DNA of 64,000 nt from an uncultured Polaribacter sp. Lineage in GTDB: Bacteria > Bacteroidota > Bacteroidia > Flavobacteriales > Flavobacteriaceae. Location of the stretch: positions 124,001 to 188,000 of the forward strand of contig NZ_CANNFH010000005.1 of assembly GCF_947503875.1 (NCBI RefSeq), written 5' to 3'. The notes below the pieces were generated by a model. That model did not search any database and was not told where the DNA came from. It saw only the letters and a program-made list of their open reading frames with translations. A program made the position numbers and the translations under genes. Shown one piece after another: positions 34,407 through 44,345 of this stretch (position 1 is its first letter; each line of letters begins with the position of its first letter).

Positions 34407-34469
34407 ATGAATTGTAATAGCGCACATATTAGTTCCGTTTTAAAAGTCATCGTAATTTTTACGAAATGA
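34407..34469 (+). CDS. ilv operon leader peptide (20 residues)
   Basis: ATG 34407 to TGA 34467-34469 encodes MNCNSAHISS-VLKVIVIFTK. The second half holds Val11, Leu12, Val14, Ile15, Val16, Ile17: a run of branched-chain residues directly before the stop. Three bases after the stop begins an antiterminator arm of the hairpin system described next. This is the layout of ilv leader peptides in Proteobacteria: starvation for valine, isoleucine or leucine stalls the ribosome in the run and leaves the downstream arm free. Function is inferred from the sequence architecture. Confidence 0.75.
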   Translation: MNCNSAHISSVLKVIVIFTK

Positions 34470-34472
34470 TTT

Positions 34473-34529
34473 AGGAAGGGTTTTGCGAAATATTTAAAAA
34501 GAACCTTCCTATTATTGGAAGGTTTTTTT
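34473..34529 (+). terminator. ilv attenuator: antiterminator and terminator
   Basis: Three arms are seen. Arm 1 is AGGAAGG (34473-34479, continuing GTT). Arm 2 is AACCTTCCT (34502-34510). Arm 3 is GGAAGGTT (34517-34524), followed by a T-run to 34529. Arms 2 and 3 make an 8-bp intrinsic terminator with loop TATTATT. Arms 1 and 2 make a 7-bp contiguous antiterminator, extended by two A-T pairs past one bulged G. A ribosome at the leader stop (34467-34469) would cover arm 1 and let the terminator form; a ribosome stalled a few codons earlier would free arm 1. The rest of the 34324-34698 gap shows no gene. Confidence 0.8.
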
Positions 34530-34698
34530 ATTAAATTATTTTAAGCATTGGATATCATAATTAATTAGGTTTAAATAACTGTAAATAAATAAGTTAATTG
34601 TTTTAGTGAGTACCTGAATTTAAAGAATAGTATTGCGTTTTATGCAAAGAAATTAGAGAAATAGAATAATTTCGTCAATAATTTTAAGATTTTGATAA

Positions 34699-36375
34699 AT
34701 GGAATTAAATAAACATAGCAAAAGGTTAACACAAGACCAATCTCAACCAGCTTCTCAGGCCATGTTGTATGCAGCAGGATTAACAGATGATGACATGCGA
34801 AAAGCGCAAATTGGTATAGCTAGCACAGGTTATGATGGTAACCCATGTAATATGCACTTAAACCGTTTAAAAGATGAAGTTAAAGTAGAGTGTAACATTG
34901 CAGACATGGTAGGTTTAGGGTTTAATACTATTGGTGTTTCAGACGGTATTTCTATGGGAACTTCTGGTATGAACTACTCTTTAGTATCTAGAGATATTAT
35001 TGCAGATTCTATGGAAACTGTAATGAACGCCCAAAGTTATGATGCTTTAATAGCAATTGTTGGATGTGATAAAAATATGCCAGGTTCTATTATTGCCATG
35101 TTGCGTTTAAATAGACCTTCTATAATGATGTATGGAGGCTCTACAGCGTCAGGAAAATACAAAGGAAAAAAATTAAATATTGTATCTGCTTTTGAAGCTT
35201 TAGGACAAAAAGTTGCTGGAGAAATAGATGAAGCAGAATATAAAGAAATTATTAAAAGAGCTATACCAGGAGCTGGGGCTTGTGGTGGTATGTATACTGC
35301 AAACACAATGGCATCTGCAATAGAATGTATGGGTTTTGCACTGCCTTATAACTCATCAATTCCGGCAGAAAACCCTAATAAATTATCTGAGGCAGAAAGA
35401 ACAGCAAGAGCCATAAAAAACTTGTTAGAACTAGATTTAAAGCCAAAAGATATTATTTCTAAAAAGTCTTTAGAAAATGCGGTTACTTTAGTAAACGCTT
35501 TAGGTGGTTCTACAAACGCAGTACTGCATTTTTTAGCCATTGCACACGCTGCAGATATCGATTTTACCTTGGATGATTTTCAAAGAGTTTCTGATAAAAC
35601 TCCTTTAATTGGTGATTTAAAACCGTCTGGAAAATATCTAATGGAAGACGTTCATGGTATTGGAGGTATTCCTGCAATTATGAAATATTTACTAGAAAAC
35701 GGATATTTACATGGAGATTGTATGACGGTTACAGGTAAAACCTTAGCAGAAAACTTGGCAGATATAGAAGCTATGGAGTTTGAAGAACAAGACATTATTT
35801 ATCAAAAGGAAAACGCTTTAAAGAAATCTGGGAATTTACAGATTTTATACGGTAATCTTGCAGAGGAGGGTGCTGTAGCCAAAATTTCTGGTAATGAAGG
35901 TTTGTTGTTTGAAGGAAAAGCCGTTGTTTATAATGGGGAACAAGCTGCCAATACAGGTATTTCTAATGGAGAAGTAGAAAAAGGAGATGTAGTTGTCATT
36001 AGATATGTAGGACCAAAAGGAGGACCAGGGATGCCAGAAATGTTAAAGCCAACTTCTTTAATTATGGGAGCAGGTTTGGGTAAATCTGTGGCATTAATTA
36101 CAGATGGTAGATTCTCTGGCGGAACACACGGTTTTGTAGTGGGTCATATTACACCAGAAGCAATTAGTGGTGGTGCAATTGGTTTAATAGAAACTGGAGA
36201 TAAAATTAGAATTAGTGCAGAAGACAATTCTATTAACGTTTTAATTTCTGACGAGGAATTAGCAGAAAGAAAAGCAAAATGGATTGCTCCAGAACCCAAG
36301 CATAAAAAAGGAATTTTGTATAAATACGCAAAAACAGTAGCCTCAGCATCTAAAGGTTGTGTTACCGATTTGTAA
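34699..36375 (+). CDS. ilvD: Dihydroxy-acid dehydratase
   Basis: Fe-S dehydratase of 558 residues, third step of valine and isoleucine synthesis. Cluster-binding cysteines lie in [24 protein letters not shown] and [16 protein letters not shown]; the C-terminal segment [19 protein letters not shown] is the active-site signature. First structural gene behind the attenuator and first of the ilvD-ilvB-ilvN-ilvC order usual in Flavobacteria. ATG 34699 is preceded by a long AT-rich leader. Confidence 0.97.
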   Translation: MELNKHSKRLTQDQSQPASQAMLYAAGLTDDDMRKAQIGIASTGYDGNPCNMHLNRLKDEVKVECNIADMVGLGFNTIGVSDGISMGTSGMNYSLVSRDIIADSMETVMNAQSYDALIAIVGCDKNMPGSIIAMLRLNRPSIMMYGGSTASGKYKGKKLNIVSAFEALGQKVAGEIDEAEYKEIIKRAIPGAGACGGMYTANTMASAIECMGFALPYNSSIPAENPNKLSEAERTARAIKNLLELDLKPKDIISKKSLENAVTLVNALGGSTNAVLHFLAIAHAADIDFTLDDFQRVSDKTPLIGDLKPSGKYLMEDVHGIGGIPAIMKYLLENGYLHGDCMTVTGKTLAENLADIEAMEFEEQDIIYQKENALKKSGNLQILYGNLAEEGAVAKISGNEGLLFEGKAVVYNGEQAANTGISNGEVEKGDVVVIRYVGPKGGPGMPEMLKPTSLIMGAGLGKSVALITDGRFSGGTHGFVVGHITPEAISGGAIGLIETGDKIRISAEDNSINVLISDEELAERKAKWIAPEPKHKKGILYKYAKTVASASKGCVTDL

Positions 36376-36536
36376 AAAACTTTTTAAGTTTTTTCTACTG
36401 AAGTTTTTTCAGTGGGAGAATTTTAGAAAGTAAATTAAATAGACTAAAGACAAAAGAAGAAAGATAAAAGACAATAGACATAAGCCAAGAAAGTTTTAAT
36501 TCTTCTGTCTCCAATCCTTCATTTAAAATTAAAAAC

Positions 36537-38270
36537 ATGGAAACACAAACCATAAAATCAACAGAAAATACTACCAAGATTACAGAGCGTATTTCTGGTA
36601 GTGAGGCAATTGTTAAATGTTTAATTGAAGAAGAAGTAAAGATAATTTACGGTTATCCTGGTGGAGCAATTATGCCTGTTTATGATGAATTGTATAAGTA
36701 TCAGAATGAAATTCATCATGTATTAACACGTCATGAGCAAGGAGCTACACATTCTGCACAAGGTTTCGCTAGAATTTCTGGTAAAGTGGGTGTTGCTATT
36801 GCAACTTCTGGTCCTGGAGCAACTAATTTAATTACAGGTATTGCAGATGCTCAAATAGATTCTACACCAATGGTGTGCATTACAGGGCAAGTACCCTCGC
36901 ATTTGTTGGGAAGTGATGCTTTTCAAGAAACTGATATTGTTGGTATTTCTACACCGGTAACAAAATGGAATTGCCAAGTAACCAAAGCAGCAGATATACC
37001 TGCAGCAATAGCTAAAGCATTTTATATTGCAAAAAGTGGCAGACCTGGTCCTGTATTGGTAGATATTACAAAAGATGCTCAATTTGAAGAATTTGACTTT
37101 TCTTACGAAAAATGCACAAAAATTAGAAGTTATAATCCCATTCCAAAAACAGATATAGAGGCTGTAAAAGAAGCTGCAAAATTAATTAATAGTGCTAAAA
37201 AACCATTTATTATCTGGGGACAAGGTGTTATTTTAAGTGAAGCAGAAAAAGAATTAATTGCTTTAGTAGAAAAAGCAGGTATTCCTGCAGCATGGACAAT
37301 TTTAGGAGCCTCTGCAATACCAACTTCACATCCTTTAAACGTTGGTATGTTGGGTATGCATGGTAATTATGCGCCAAATAAATTGACTAATGAATGTGAT
37401 GTTTTAATTGCCATTGGTATGCGTTTTGATGACAGGGTTACTGGCGATTTAAATAAATACGCAAAGCAAGCTAAAGTTATTCATTTTGAAATAGATCCTG
37501 CAGAGGTTAGTAAAAATGTAAAAGCAGACATTGCAGTTTTAGGAGATGCAAAGACTAGTTTAACTGCTATTTTACCTTTAATTCAAGAGAACTCTCACAC
37601 AGCGTGGCATCAAGAATTTAAAGATTTATATGAAATAGAATATAATAAAGTCATTAAAAACGATATCCATCCAACCAAAGAAGGTCTAACAATGGGAGAA
37701 GTTATTAATGAAATTAACATACAAAGTAAAGGTGAAGCTGCAATTGTAACAGATGTAGGGCAACACCAAATGATTGCTTGTAGGTATGCAGATTTTAACA
37801 AAACCAAAAGTAACATTACTTCTGGTGGTTTAGGTACAATGGGCTTTGGTTTACCAGCAGCAATTGGCGCAAAAATGGCTGCGCCAGAAAGAGAAGTAGT
37901 TTCTATTTCTGGAGATGGAGGTTATCAAATGACGTTGCAGGAGTTGGGTACTATTTTTCAACAAAAAGCAGCAGTAAAAGTTGTGGTTTTAAATAATGAA
38001 TTTTTAGGTATGGTGCGTCAGTGGCAACAGTTGTTTTTTGACAAACGTTACGCATCAACAGAAATGATAAATCCTAATTTTGTTGCAATAGCAGAGGCTT
38101 ATTATTTAAAAGCTAGAAAAGTTGTTGAAAGAGCAGATTTAAAAGAAGCGGTAAAAGAAATGATGGAGAGTAAAGAACCATATTTTTTAGAAGTACGTGT
38201 AGAAAAAGAGGGAAACGTTTTTCCTATGGTGCCTTCTGGAGCAAGTGTTGCAGACATTAGATTAGAGTAA
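36537..38270 (+). CDS. ilvB: Acetolactate synthase, large subunit
   Basis: Thiamine-diphosphate enzyme of 577 residues making acetolactate or acetohydroxybutyrate. Catalytic Glu is in TRHEQGATHSAQGFAR; the ThDP-binding motif is SISGDGGYQMTLQELGT ... NNEFLGMVRQW; FAD-domain segments (GMLGMHGNYAPN) lie between. ATG 36537 gives a short variable N-terminus before ERISGSEAIVKCL. The 161-bp ilvD-ilvB gap includes ACTGAAG/TTCAGT inverted repeats near 36398-36413 but no gene. Confidence 0.97.
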   Translation: METQTIKSTENTTKITERISGSEAIVKCLIEEEVKIIYGYPGGAIMPVYDELYKYQNEIHHVLTRHEQGATHSAQGFARISGKVGVAIATSGPGATNLITGIADAQIDSTPMVCITGQVPSHLLGSDAFQETDIVGISTPVTKWNCQVTKAADIPAAIAKAFYIAKSGRPGPVLVDITKDAQFEEFDFSYEKCTKIRSYNPIPKTDIEAVKEAAKLINSAKKPFIIWGQGVILSEAEKELIALVEKAGIPAAWTILGASAIPTSHPLNVGMLGMHGNYAPNKLTNECDVLIAIGMRFDDRVTGDLNKYAKQAKVIHFEIDPAEVSKNVKADIAVLGDAKTSLTAILPLIQENSHTAWHQEFKDLYEIEYNKVIKNDIHPTKEGLTMGEVINEINIQSKGEAAIVTDVGQHQMIACRYADFNKTKSNITSGGLGTMGFGLPAAIGAKMAAPEREVVSISGDGGYQMTLQELGTIFQQKAAVKVVVLNNEFLGMVRQWQQLFFDKRYASTEMINPNFVAIAEAYYLKARKVVERADLKEAVKEMMESKEPYFLEVRVEKEGNVFPMVPSGASVADIRLE

Positions 38271-38364
38271 TAAATAATAAAAAGAAAAGAGAAAAAAAGA
38301 GTAAAGAATATAAAGAAGCATAGTAGTTTTTAAACTTTATATTTTGAACCTTCAACTTAAAAGT

Positions 38365-38895
38365 ATGGATACAGAAAAACAATTGCATGCAATATCAGTT
38401 TATACTGAAAATAATATTGGATTGTTAAATAGAATTTCAGCAATTTTTCAAAGAAGACACATTAATATAGAGAGTTTAAACACTTCACCATCAGAAATAG
38501 ATGGGGTTTCTAAATTTACTATTGTGGTAAATATGAATGAAGTAGGCATAAAAAAAATTATAGGTCAAATAGAGAAACAAGTAGAGGTTATTAAGGCTTA
38601 TTATCACGGTTTAGATGAAATTATATACCAAATTGCAGGCCTGTTCAAGATTAAATCTGAATTGCTATTCGAAGAGCGTCAAATTCAAAATATAATTAAA
38701 GAAAGTAACGCAAGAATAGTAACTGTAAATAAAGAGTTTTTTGTATTAGAAAAATCTGGAAAGAAAGAAGAAATTGTAGATTTATATGAGCAGTTAGCTC
38801 CTTTTGGAATTATGCAGTACACACGTTCTGGATTAATTTCTGTTACAAAAGACGAAATGAGAATTACAGATTTATTAGCAAAATTTAACAACTAA
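38365..38895 (+). CDS. ilvN: Acetolactate synthase, small regulatory subunit
   Basis: Regulatory subunit of 176 residues. The ACT domain opens LHAISVYTENNIGLLNRISA and continues HINIESLNTSPSEIDG; a second ACT-like C-terminal domain follows (KESNARIVTVNKEFFVLEKS). It binds valine and modulates IlvB. I start at ATG 38365, where the protein aligns with the family; an in-frame TTG at 38344 would add seven residues. 94 bp after ilvB and 78 bp before ilvC. Named ilvH in some annotations. Confidence 0.93.
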   Translation: MDTEKQLHAISVYTENNIGLLNRISAIFQRRHINIESLNTSPSEIDGVSKFTIVVNMNEVGIKKIIGQIEKQVEVIKAYYHGLDEIIYQIAGLFKIKSELLFEERQIQNIIKESNARIVTVNKEFFVLEKSGKKEEIVDLYEQLAPFGIMQYTRSGLISVTKDEMRITDLLAKFNN

Positions 38896-38973
38896 AATAA
38901 GATACAAAAGCATAGATTTAGAAAAAATCTTATTTACATTCTTTGCTTTTATCAACAAACTAAAATTAAAAAA

Positions 38974-40449
38974 ATGTCAAATTATTTCAATACGTTACCA
39001 TTAAGGAAACAATTAGAACAATTAGGAAAATGTAGATTTATGGATTCTTCTGAATTTGCAGAAGGAGTAGATGTACTTTTGGGTAAAAAAATAGTTATTG
39101 TAGGTTGTGGTGCACAAGGTTTAAACCAAGGTTTAAATATGAGAGATTCTGGTTTAGATATTTCTTATGCTTTGCGTCAAGCAGCCATAGATGAAAAAAG
39201 AGCATCTTATGAAAATGCAACTTCTAATGGTTTTACTGTTGGTACTTATGATGAGTTGATTCCTACTGCAGATTTGGTATTAAATTTAACACCAGATAAA
39301 CAACATACCAAAGTAGTTAATACAGTAATGCCATTAATGAAAAAAGGAGCAACATTAAGTTATTCTCATGGTTTTAATATTGTTGAAGAAGGTACACAGG
39401 TTAGAAAAGATTTAACAGTAATTATGGTGGCACCAAAATGTCCTGGATCTGAAGTACGTGAAGAGTATAAAAGAGGTTTTGGAGTACCAACTTTAATTGC
39501 AGTTCACCCAGAGAACGATCCAGAAAACAAAGGTTGGGCTCAAGCAAAAGCATACGCAGTGGCAACAGGTGGAGATAGAGCAGGAGTATTAGCTTCTTCT
39601 TTTGTAGCTGAAGTAAAGTCTGATTTAATGGGAGAGCAAACTATTTTATGTGGTTTGTTGCAAACGGGTGCTATTTTATCTTTTGATAAAATGGTAGCAG
39701 AAGGTATTGATGCAGGTTATGCTGCAAAATTAATTCAGTATGGTTGGGAAACTACCACAGAAGCTTTAAAGCACGGTGGAATAACAAATATGATGGATAG
39801 ATTATCTAATCCTGCTAAAGTAGAAGCATTCCGTTTATCTGAAGAATTAAAAGATATTATGCGTCCATTATTTGAAAAGCATATGGATGATATTATATCT
39901 GGTCATTTCTCTAAAACCATGATGGAAGATTGGGCAAATGATGATAAAAACTTATTAACTTGGAGAGCAGCAACAGGAGAAACTGCTTTTGAAAAGCAAG
40001 AAATTACAAGTGCTGAAATTTCTGAGCAAGAATATTTTGACCATGGTACATTATTAGTTGCTTTTGTTAGAGCTGGTGTAGAGTTGGCTTTTGAAGCAAT
40101 GACAGAGGCTGGTATTATCGCAGAATCTGCTTATTATGAGTCTTTACACGAAACGCCGTTAATTGCAAACACAATAGCACGTAAAAAATTATTTGAAATG
40201 AATCGTGTAATTTCTGATACTGCAGAATACGGTTGTTATTTATTTGACCACGCTTGTAAGCCTTTATTAACAGACTTCATGAAAACGGTTTCTACAAATG
40301 TAATTGGTAAGCCATTTAGTTCGGATAATGGTGTAGATAATCAAGAATTAATTAAAATTAATAGCATTATTAGAAATCACCCAGTAGAAATTGTAGGAGC
40401 AGAATTAAGAGCTTCTATGACTGCAATGAAAGTAATAAAATCTGCATAG
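38974..40449 (+). CDS. ilvC: Ketol-acid reductoisomerase (class II, long form)
   Basis: NADPH-dependent isomeroreductase, 491 residues as in E. coli IlvC and unlike the 330-residue class I enzymes. The Rossmann motif is [20 protein letters not shown] followed by SYALR (cofactor phosphate loop); [41 protein letters not shown] and two copies of the knotted domain follow. Last gene of ilvDBNC, closed by a strong terminator. Confidence 0.97.
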   Translation: MSNYFNTLPLRKQLEQLGKCRFMDSSEFAEGVDVLLGKKIVIVGCGAQGLNQGLNMRDSGLDISYALRQAAIDEKRASYENATSNGFTVGTYDELIPTADLVLNLTPDKQHTKVVNTVMPLMKKGATLSYSHGFNIVEEGTQVRKDLTVIMVAPKCPGSEVREEYKRGFGVPTLIAVHPENDPENKGWAQAKAYAVATGGDRAGVLASSFVAEVKSDLMGEQTILCGLLQTGAILSFDKMVAEGIDAGYAAKLIQYGWETTTEALKHGGITNMMDRLSNPAKVEAFRLSEELKDIMRPLFEKHMDDIISGHFSKTMMEDWANDDKNLLTWRAATGETAFEKQEITSAEISEQEYFDHGTLLVAFVRAGVELAFEAMTEAGIIAESAYYESLHETPLIANTIARKKLFEMNRVISDTAEYGCYLFDHACKPLLTDFMKTVSTNVIGKPFSSDNGVDNQELIKINSIIRNHPVEIVGAELRASMTAMKVIKSA

Positions 40450-40474
40450 ATTATTTTATAATAAATTATTATTT

Positions 40475-40509
40475 AAAAGGTACAGTTTTTTAAACTGTAC
40501 CTTTTTTTT
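40475..40509 (+). terminator. Intrinsic terminator after ilvC
   Basis: AAAAGGTACAGTTT / AAACTGTACCTTTT stem with a TTT loop, followed by T-run. 26 bp after the ilvC stop; ends the ilvDBNC transcript. The remaining 187 bp before ilvA show no gene. Confidence 0.9.
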
Positions 40510-40696
40510 GATAAGACTGTATTCAAAAGATTGGTTAGTACCAGAAAGTCATTTAAAATATTCAACAGATTTATTGACTAAAAAAAAAGTAGAATCTATT
40601 TATTTCTGAAAATATCAAGAATAAATATTGTTTTTTATCTTTAAAAGAATGTACTTTGGTTATTAGAAATTTGAATAGTTATTATATATTTTTAAT

Positions 40697-41959
40697 ATGC
40701 AGACAAAAAAAGTTTATTTCCCAAGTTTAGAAAATGTAAAATCTGCTGTAAAAAAATTAGAAGGTGTTGCTTATAAAACTCCGTTAAATAACAATAGCAC
40801 ATTTTCTAAAGAATTCAATGCAAATATTCTTTTTAAAAGAGAAGATTTACAAGTAGTACGTTCTTATAAAATTAGAGGAGCTTATAATAAAATGTCTTCT
40901 TTAACTTTAGAGGAAAAACAAAAAGGTATTGTTTGTGCAAGTGCAGGTAATCATGCACAAGGCGTTGCTTTATCTTGTAAATTACTACAAATAAAAGGTA
41001 CTATTTTTATGCCTTCGCCAACTCCAAATCAAAAAATAAACCAAGTAAAAATGTTTGGTGAAGATTTTATTGATATTGTTATAGAAGGAGATACTTTTGA
41101 TGATGCTTTTAACGCAGCCAAATTAGAGTGTGACACAAAAGAAAAGACATTCATCCATCCTTTTAACGACGAAAAAGTTATAGAAGGGCAGGCAACAGTA
41201 GGTTTAGAGATTTTAGAGCAATCAAACGTAAAAATAGATTATGTTTTTGTAGCAATTGGAGGTGGTGGTTTATCTGCGGGTTTGTCTTCCGTTTTTAAAT
41301 ATTTATCGCCAGAAACAAAAATAATTGGTGTAGAGCCAACAGGTGCTCCTTCAATGCTAACTTCAATAAAAAACAAAAAAAATACAGCGTTAGAAAAAAT
41401 AGATACTTTTGTAGATGGTGCTTCAGTAAAAAGAGTAGGCGATTTAAATTTTGAAATCTGTAAACAAAACCTAACTGATGTAATTTTAGTTCCAGAAGGT
41501 AAAGTATGCCAAACTATTTTAGACTTGTATAATAAAGATGCTATTGTAGTAGAACCTGCAGGTGCCTTAAGTATAGCTGCACTAGATTTTTTTGCTGAAG
41601 AAATTAAAGGTAAAAATATAGTATGTATTGTAAGTGGTAGTAATAATGATATTACTAGAACTGCAGAAATTAAACAAAGAGCACTTTTGTATGCCAATTT
41701 AAAGCATTACTTTATTGTGAAATTTCCGCAAAGGGTAGGGGCTCTTAAAGAATTTGTGGTAGAAATTTTGGGCCCAGATGATGATATTACACATTTTGAG
41801 TATACCAAAAAAACAAATAGAGAAAACGGAGCAGCAGTAGTTGGTTTACAGCTAAAATCTTCGGAAGATTTACTGCCATTAGTTCAAAGGATGAAAGCCC
41901 GTAATTTCTTTGGAGAATATTTAAATGATAAACCAGATTTGTTTCAGTTTCTGGTGTAA
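40697..41959 (+). CDS. ilvA: Threonine dehydratase (biosynthetic type)
   Basis: PLP enzyme of 420 residues deaminating threonine to 2-oxobutyrate, the isoleucine precursor. The PLP lysine is in VVRSYKIRGAYNK; SAGNHAQGVALSC and VAIGGGGLSAGLSSVF are the substrate and phosphate loops. From about residue 330 there is a single ACT-like regulatory domain (YFIVKFPQRVGALKEFVVEI), shorter than the two-ACT form of E. coli IlvA. Links the thr operon with ilvBNCD. Own transcript, since a terminator precedes it. Confidence 0.93.
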   Translation: MQTKKVYFPSLENVKSAVKKLEGVAYKTPLNNNSTFSKEFNANILFKREDLQVVRSYKIRGAYNKMSSLTLEEKQKGIVCASAGNHAQGVALSCKLLQIKGTIFMPSPTPNQKINQVKMFGEDFIDIVIEGDTFDDAFNAAKLECDTKEKTFIHPFNDEKVIEGQATVGLEILEQSNVKIDYVFVAIGGGGLSAGLSSVFKYLSPETKIIGVEPTGAPSMLTSIKNKKNTALEKIDTFVDGASVKRVGDLNFEICKQNLTDVILVPEGKVCQTILDLYNKDAIVVEPAGALSIAALDFFAEEIKGKNIVCIVSGSNNDITRTAEIKQRALLYANLKHYFIVKFPQRVGALKEFVVEILGPDDDITHFEYTKKTNRENGAAVVGLQLKSSEDLLPLVQRMKARNFFGEYLNDKPDLFQFLV

Positions 41960-42087
41960 GCAAGGTATTGTTATTTTAATTTAAGCCGAAAACCTTTTCG
42001 TGATAAAAATTTCATTTCATTTAAGAATAGCTTAATTTTGTTAAATAAGTGTAATAATGGCAATAATGCCTATATGCAGATAGCAAT

Positions 42088-43680
42088 ATGAAAAAACAAT
42101 TTAAAGAAATTCCTGAAGCTTATCAAATTAAAAACCTTTTGCACCAAAAGAGTTATTTAGTAAATGGCGAATTAAAAGAATGGAAAGGAGAGTTTACCGA
42201 CGTTTATTCTACTATTTCTTCTACCAAAGAATATAAACCTACATTGTTAGGTACCGTGCCAAATTTAACAGAAGATGAAGCTTTAGAAGCTTTAAATGCA
42301 GCTTACAGAGCTTATGATAAAGGACAAGGTTTATGGCCTACAATGCGTGTTGCAGATAGAATAGAATGTATGGAAGAGTTTGCAGAGCAAATGAAAACCA
42401 AACGAGAAGAAGTTGTAAAGCTTTTAATGTGGGAAATTGGTAAATCTTTACCAGATTCTGAAAAAGAATTTGATAGAACTGTAGATTATATTTACGATAC
42501 TATAGAAGATTACAAACAAATGGATAGAGATTCTGCTAAGTTTGAAAAAAATAGTGGGGTTTACGCACATGTTAGGCGTGGTCCTTTAGGTGTGGTTTTA
42601 TGTTTAGGGCCTTACAACTACCCTTTAAATGAAACTTTTGCTTTATTAATTCCTGCATTAATAATGGGGAACACCACTGTTTTTAAACCAGCAAAGCATG
42701 GTGTTTTATTACTTTCGCCAATAATAGAAGCTTTTCAAAATAGTTTTCCAGAAGGTGTGGTAAACATTATATATGGAAGAGGTAGGGTTTTAGCAACTCC
42801 AATTATGAAAACCGGTAAAGTAGATGTTTTAGCATTAATAGGAAACAGTAAATCTGCAAATGCAATACAGGCCAACCATCCTTACAAAAATAGATTGCGT
42901 TTGGTATTAGGTTTAGAGGCTAAAAACCCTGGTATTGTATTGCCAGATGCAGATTTAGATTTGGCAATTAACGAGTGCATTACAGGTGCTACCTCTTTTA
43001 ATGGTCAAAGATGTACAGCTCTAAAAGTATTGTATGTGCATGAGCATATTGTAGATAAATTTAATAAAAGGTTTGCAGAAAGAGTAGATGCTTTAAAATT
43101 TGGAAACCCTTGGGAAGATGGCGCTAAGTTAACACCATTACCAGAACCTGGTAAACCAGCATACATTCAAGAATTAATAGATGATGCTATTGCTAAAGGT
43201 GCTAAAATCATCAATAAAAAAGGTGGAGAAACTACAGAAAACTATATTTTTCCTGCTGTTTTGTACCCTGTATCTAAAGAGATGCGCGTTTATGAAGAAG
43301 AACAATTTGGTCCAGTAATTCCTGTAGTTTCTTTTAAAAATATTCAAGAACCTTTAGATGATATGGCAGAATCTAACTACGGACAACAAGTAAGTGTTTT
43401 TGGTAGCGAAGTAAAAACTTTAGCGCCATTAATAGATACTTTAGTAAATTTAGTGTGTAGAGTAAACTTAAATAGTGCTGCACAAAGAGGGCCAGATGTT
43501 TATCCTTTTACAGGTAGAAAAGATTCTGCAGTAGCTACTTTAAGTGTGCATGATGCTTTGCGTTCTTTTTCTATTAGAACCTTTGTGGCTTCTAAAGATA
43601 CTCCGTACAACAATGCAATTTTAGAAGAATTATTAGATAAAAAATCATCTAATTTTATTAGTACAGATTATATTTTATAA
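42088..43680 (+). CDS. gapN: Non-phosphorylating NADP-dependent glyceraldehyde-3-phosphate dehydrogenase
   Basis: Aldehyde dehydrogenase superfamily, 530 residues. [21 protein letters not shown] is the GapN-type substrate and cofactor segment; general base Glu is in [10 protein letters not shown]; catalytic Cys (about residue 309) is in [14 protein letters not shown], characteristic of GapN rather than other aldehyde dehydrogenases. The C-terminal [23 protein letters not shown] motif also fits. Predicted to oxidise glyceraldehyde-3-phosphate directly to 3-phosphoglycerate with NADP, bypassing ATP formation and supplying NADPH. Monocistronic: 128 bp from ilvA, 192 bp from rimP. Confidence 0.87.
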   Translation: MKKQFKEIPEAYQIKNLLHQKSYLVNGELKEWKGEFTDVYSTISSTKEYKPTLLGTVPNLTEDEALEALNAAYRAYDKGQGLWPTMRVADRIECMEEFAEQMKTKREEVVKLLMWEIGKSLPDSEKEFDRTVDYIYDTIEDYKQMDRDSAKFEKNSGVYAHVRRGPLGVVLCLGPYNYPLNETFALLIPALIMGNTTVFKPAKHGVLLLSPIIEAFQNSFPEGVVNIIYGRGRVLATPIMKTGKVDVLALIGNSKSANAIQANHPYKNRLRLVLGLEAKNPGIVLPDADLDLAINECITGATSFNGQRCTALKVLYVHEHIVDKFNKRFAERVDALKFGNPWEDGAKLTPLPEPGKPAYIQELIDDAIAKGAKIINKKGGETTENYIFPAVLYPVSKEMRVYEEEQFGPVIPVVSFKNIQEPLDDMAESNYGQQVSVFGSEVKTLAPLIDTLVNLVCRVNLNSAAQRGPDVYPFTGRKDSAVATLSVHDALRSFSIRTFVASKDTPYNNAILEELLDKKSSNFISTDYIL

Positions 43681-43765
43681 AGTGTTTTTTTAAGTGTTGC
43701 AAACTTAGAGTTGTTCTATTTTAGCCATTGCTATTATGCTGATAAAAGATTGAAGTAAACATAAC

Positions 43766-43796
43766 TTTGATAAATCATAAACAATTTGTATATTTG
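43766..43796 (+). promoter_or_regulatory. Promoter of the rimP-nusA-infB operon
   Basis: TTTG at 43766-43769, exactly 19 bp, TATATTTG at 43789-43796 followed by C: a perfect Bacteroidota consensus. Transcription should begin near 43803, giving a leader of about 70 nt before rimP that contains a hairpin. Confidence 0.85.
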
Positions 43797-43825
43797 CATC
43801 GGAAATTAAGGTAAATGAAGAAAGA

Positions 43826-43850
43826 AGGGGACTAAATGTCCCCTCTTTTT
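43826..43850 (+). terminator. Leader hairpin (possible attenuator) before rimP
   Basis: AGGGGAC (43826-43832), loop TAAAT, GTCCCCT (43838-43844), followed by CTTTTT: a 7-bp GC-rich intrinsic-terminator shape located between the promoter and rimP. A mini-ORF, ATG at 43815 encoding MKKEGD with TAA at 43833-43835, ends in the hairpin loop, so its translation would open the stem. Suggests premature termination control of the nusA operon. Confidence 0.65.
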
Positions 43851-43872
43851 ATACTTTATTTTAAGGTGTAAA

Positions 43873-44334
43873 ATGGATCAGAAAAAAGTAAAAAACTTAG
43901 TAGAGGAAGCGTTACAAGAGAATGATAGCTTGTTTTTAATAGATTTAAAAATCTCTGAAAACAATAAAATTCAAATAACGGTAGATGGAGATAATGGTGT
44001 TCCTTTAAGCGAATGTATTAGAATTAGCAGAAGTGTAGAAAATAATTTAGATAGGGAAGAAGCAGATTTTTCTTTAGAAGTTACCACACCAGATATTGCA
44101 CATCCTCTTAAAGAAAAAAGACAGTATATTAAGAATGTAAATAGAATTCTTAAAGTTAAAACTGCTACAGAAGAATTAGAAGGTACTTTAGTAGAAGCAG
44201 ACCAAAACCAAATCGTTTTAAAGTGGAAAGCTAGAGAACCAAAACCAATAGGTAAAGGAAAAGTTACTGTAGAAAAAACAGCAACTATAGCATACATAGA
44301 TATTAAAGAAGCAAAAGTGAAGATTGTATTTTAA
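43873..44334 (+). CDS. rimP: Ribosome maturation factor RimP
   Basis: 30S assembly factor of 153 residues, the first gene of the rimP-nusA-infB operon found throughout bacteria. Typical segments: NDSLFLIDLKISENNKIQIT, VDGDNGVPLSECIRISRSVE, SLEVTTPDIAHPLKEKRQY (the DI.PL signature, usually SPGIDRPL). C-terminal SH3-like domain KVKTATEELEGTLVEADQ. nusA follows after 11 bp. Confidence 0.94.
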   Translation: MDQKKVKNLVEEALQENDSLFLIDLKISENNKIQITVDGDNGVPLSECIRISRSVENNLDREEADFSLEVTTPDIAHPLKEKRQYIKNVNRILKVKTATEELEGTLVEADQNQIVLKWKAREPKPIGKGKVTVEKTATIAYIDIKEAKVKIVF

Positions 44335-44345
44335 GCAAAAATGTA

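Noticed and set aside
41239..41697. 152-residue open frame on the minus strand
   Set aside because: Antisense of ilvA with no motif, start context or conserved features.
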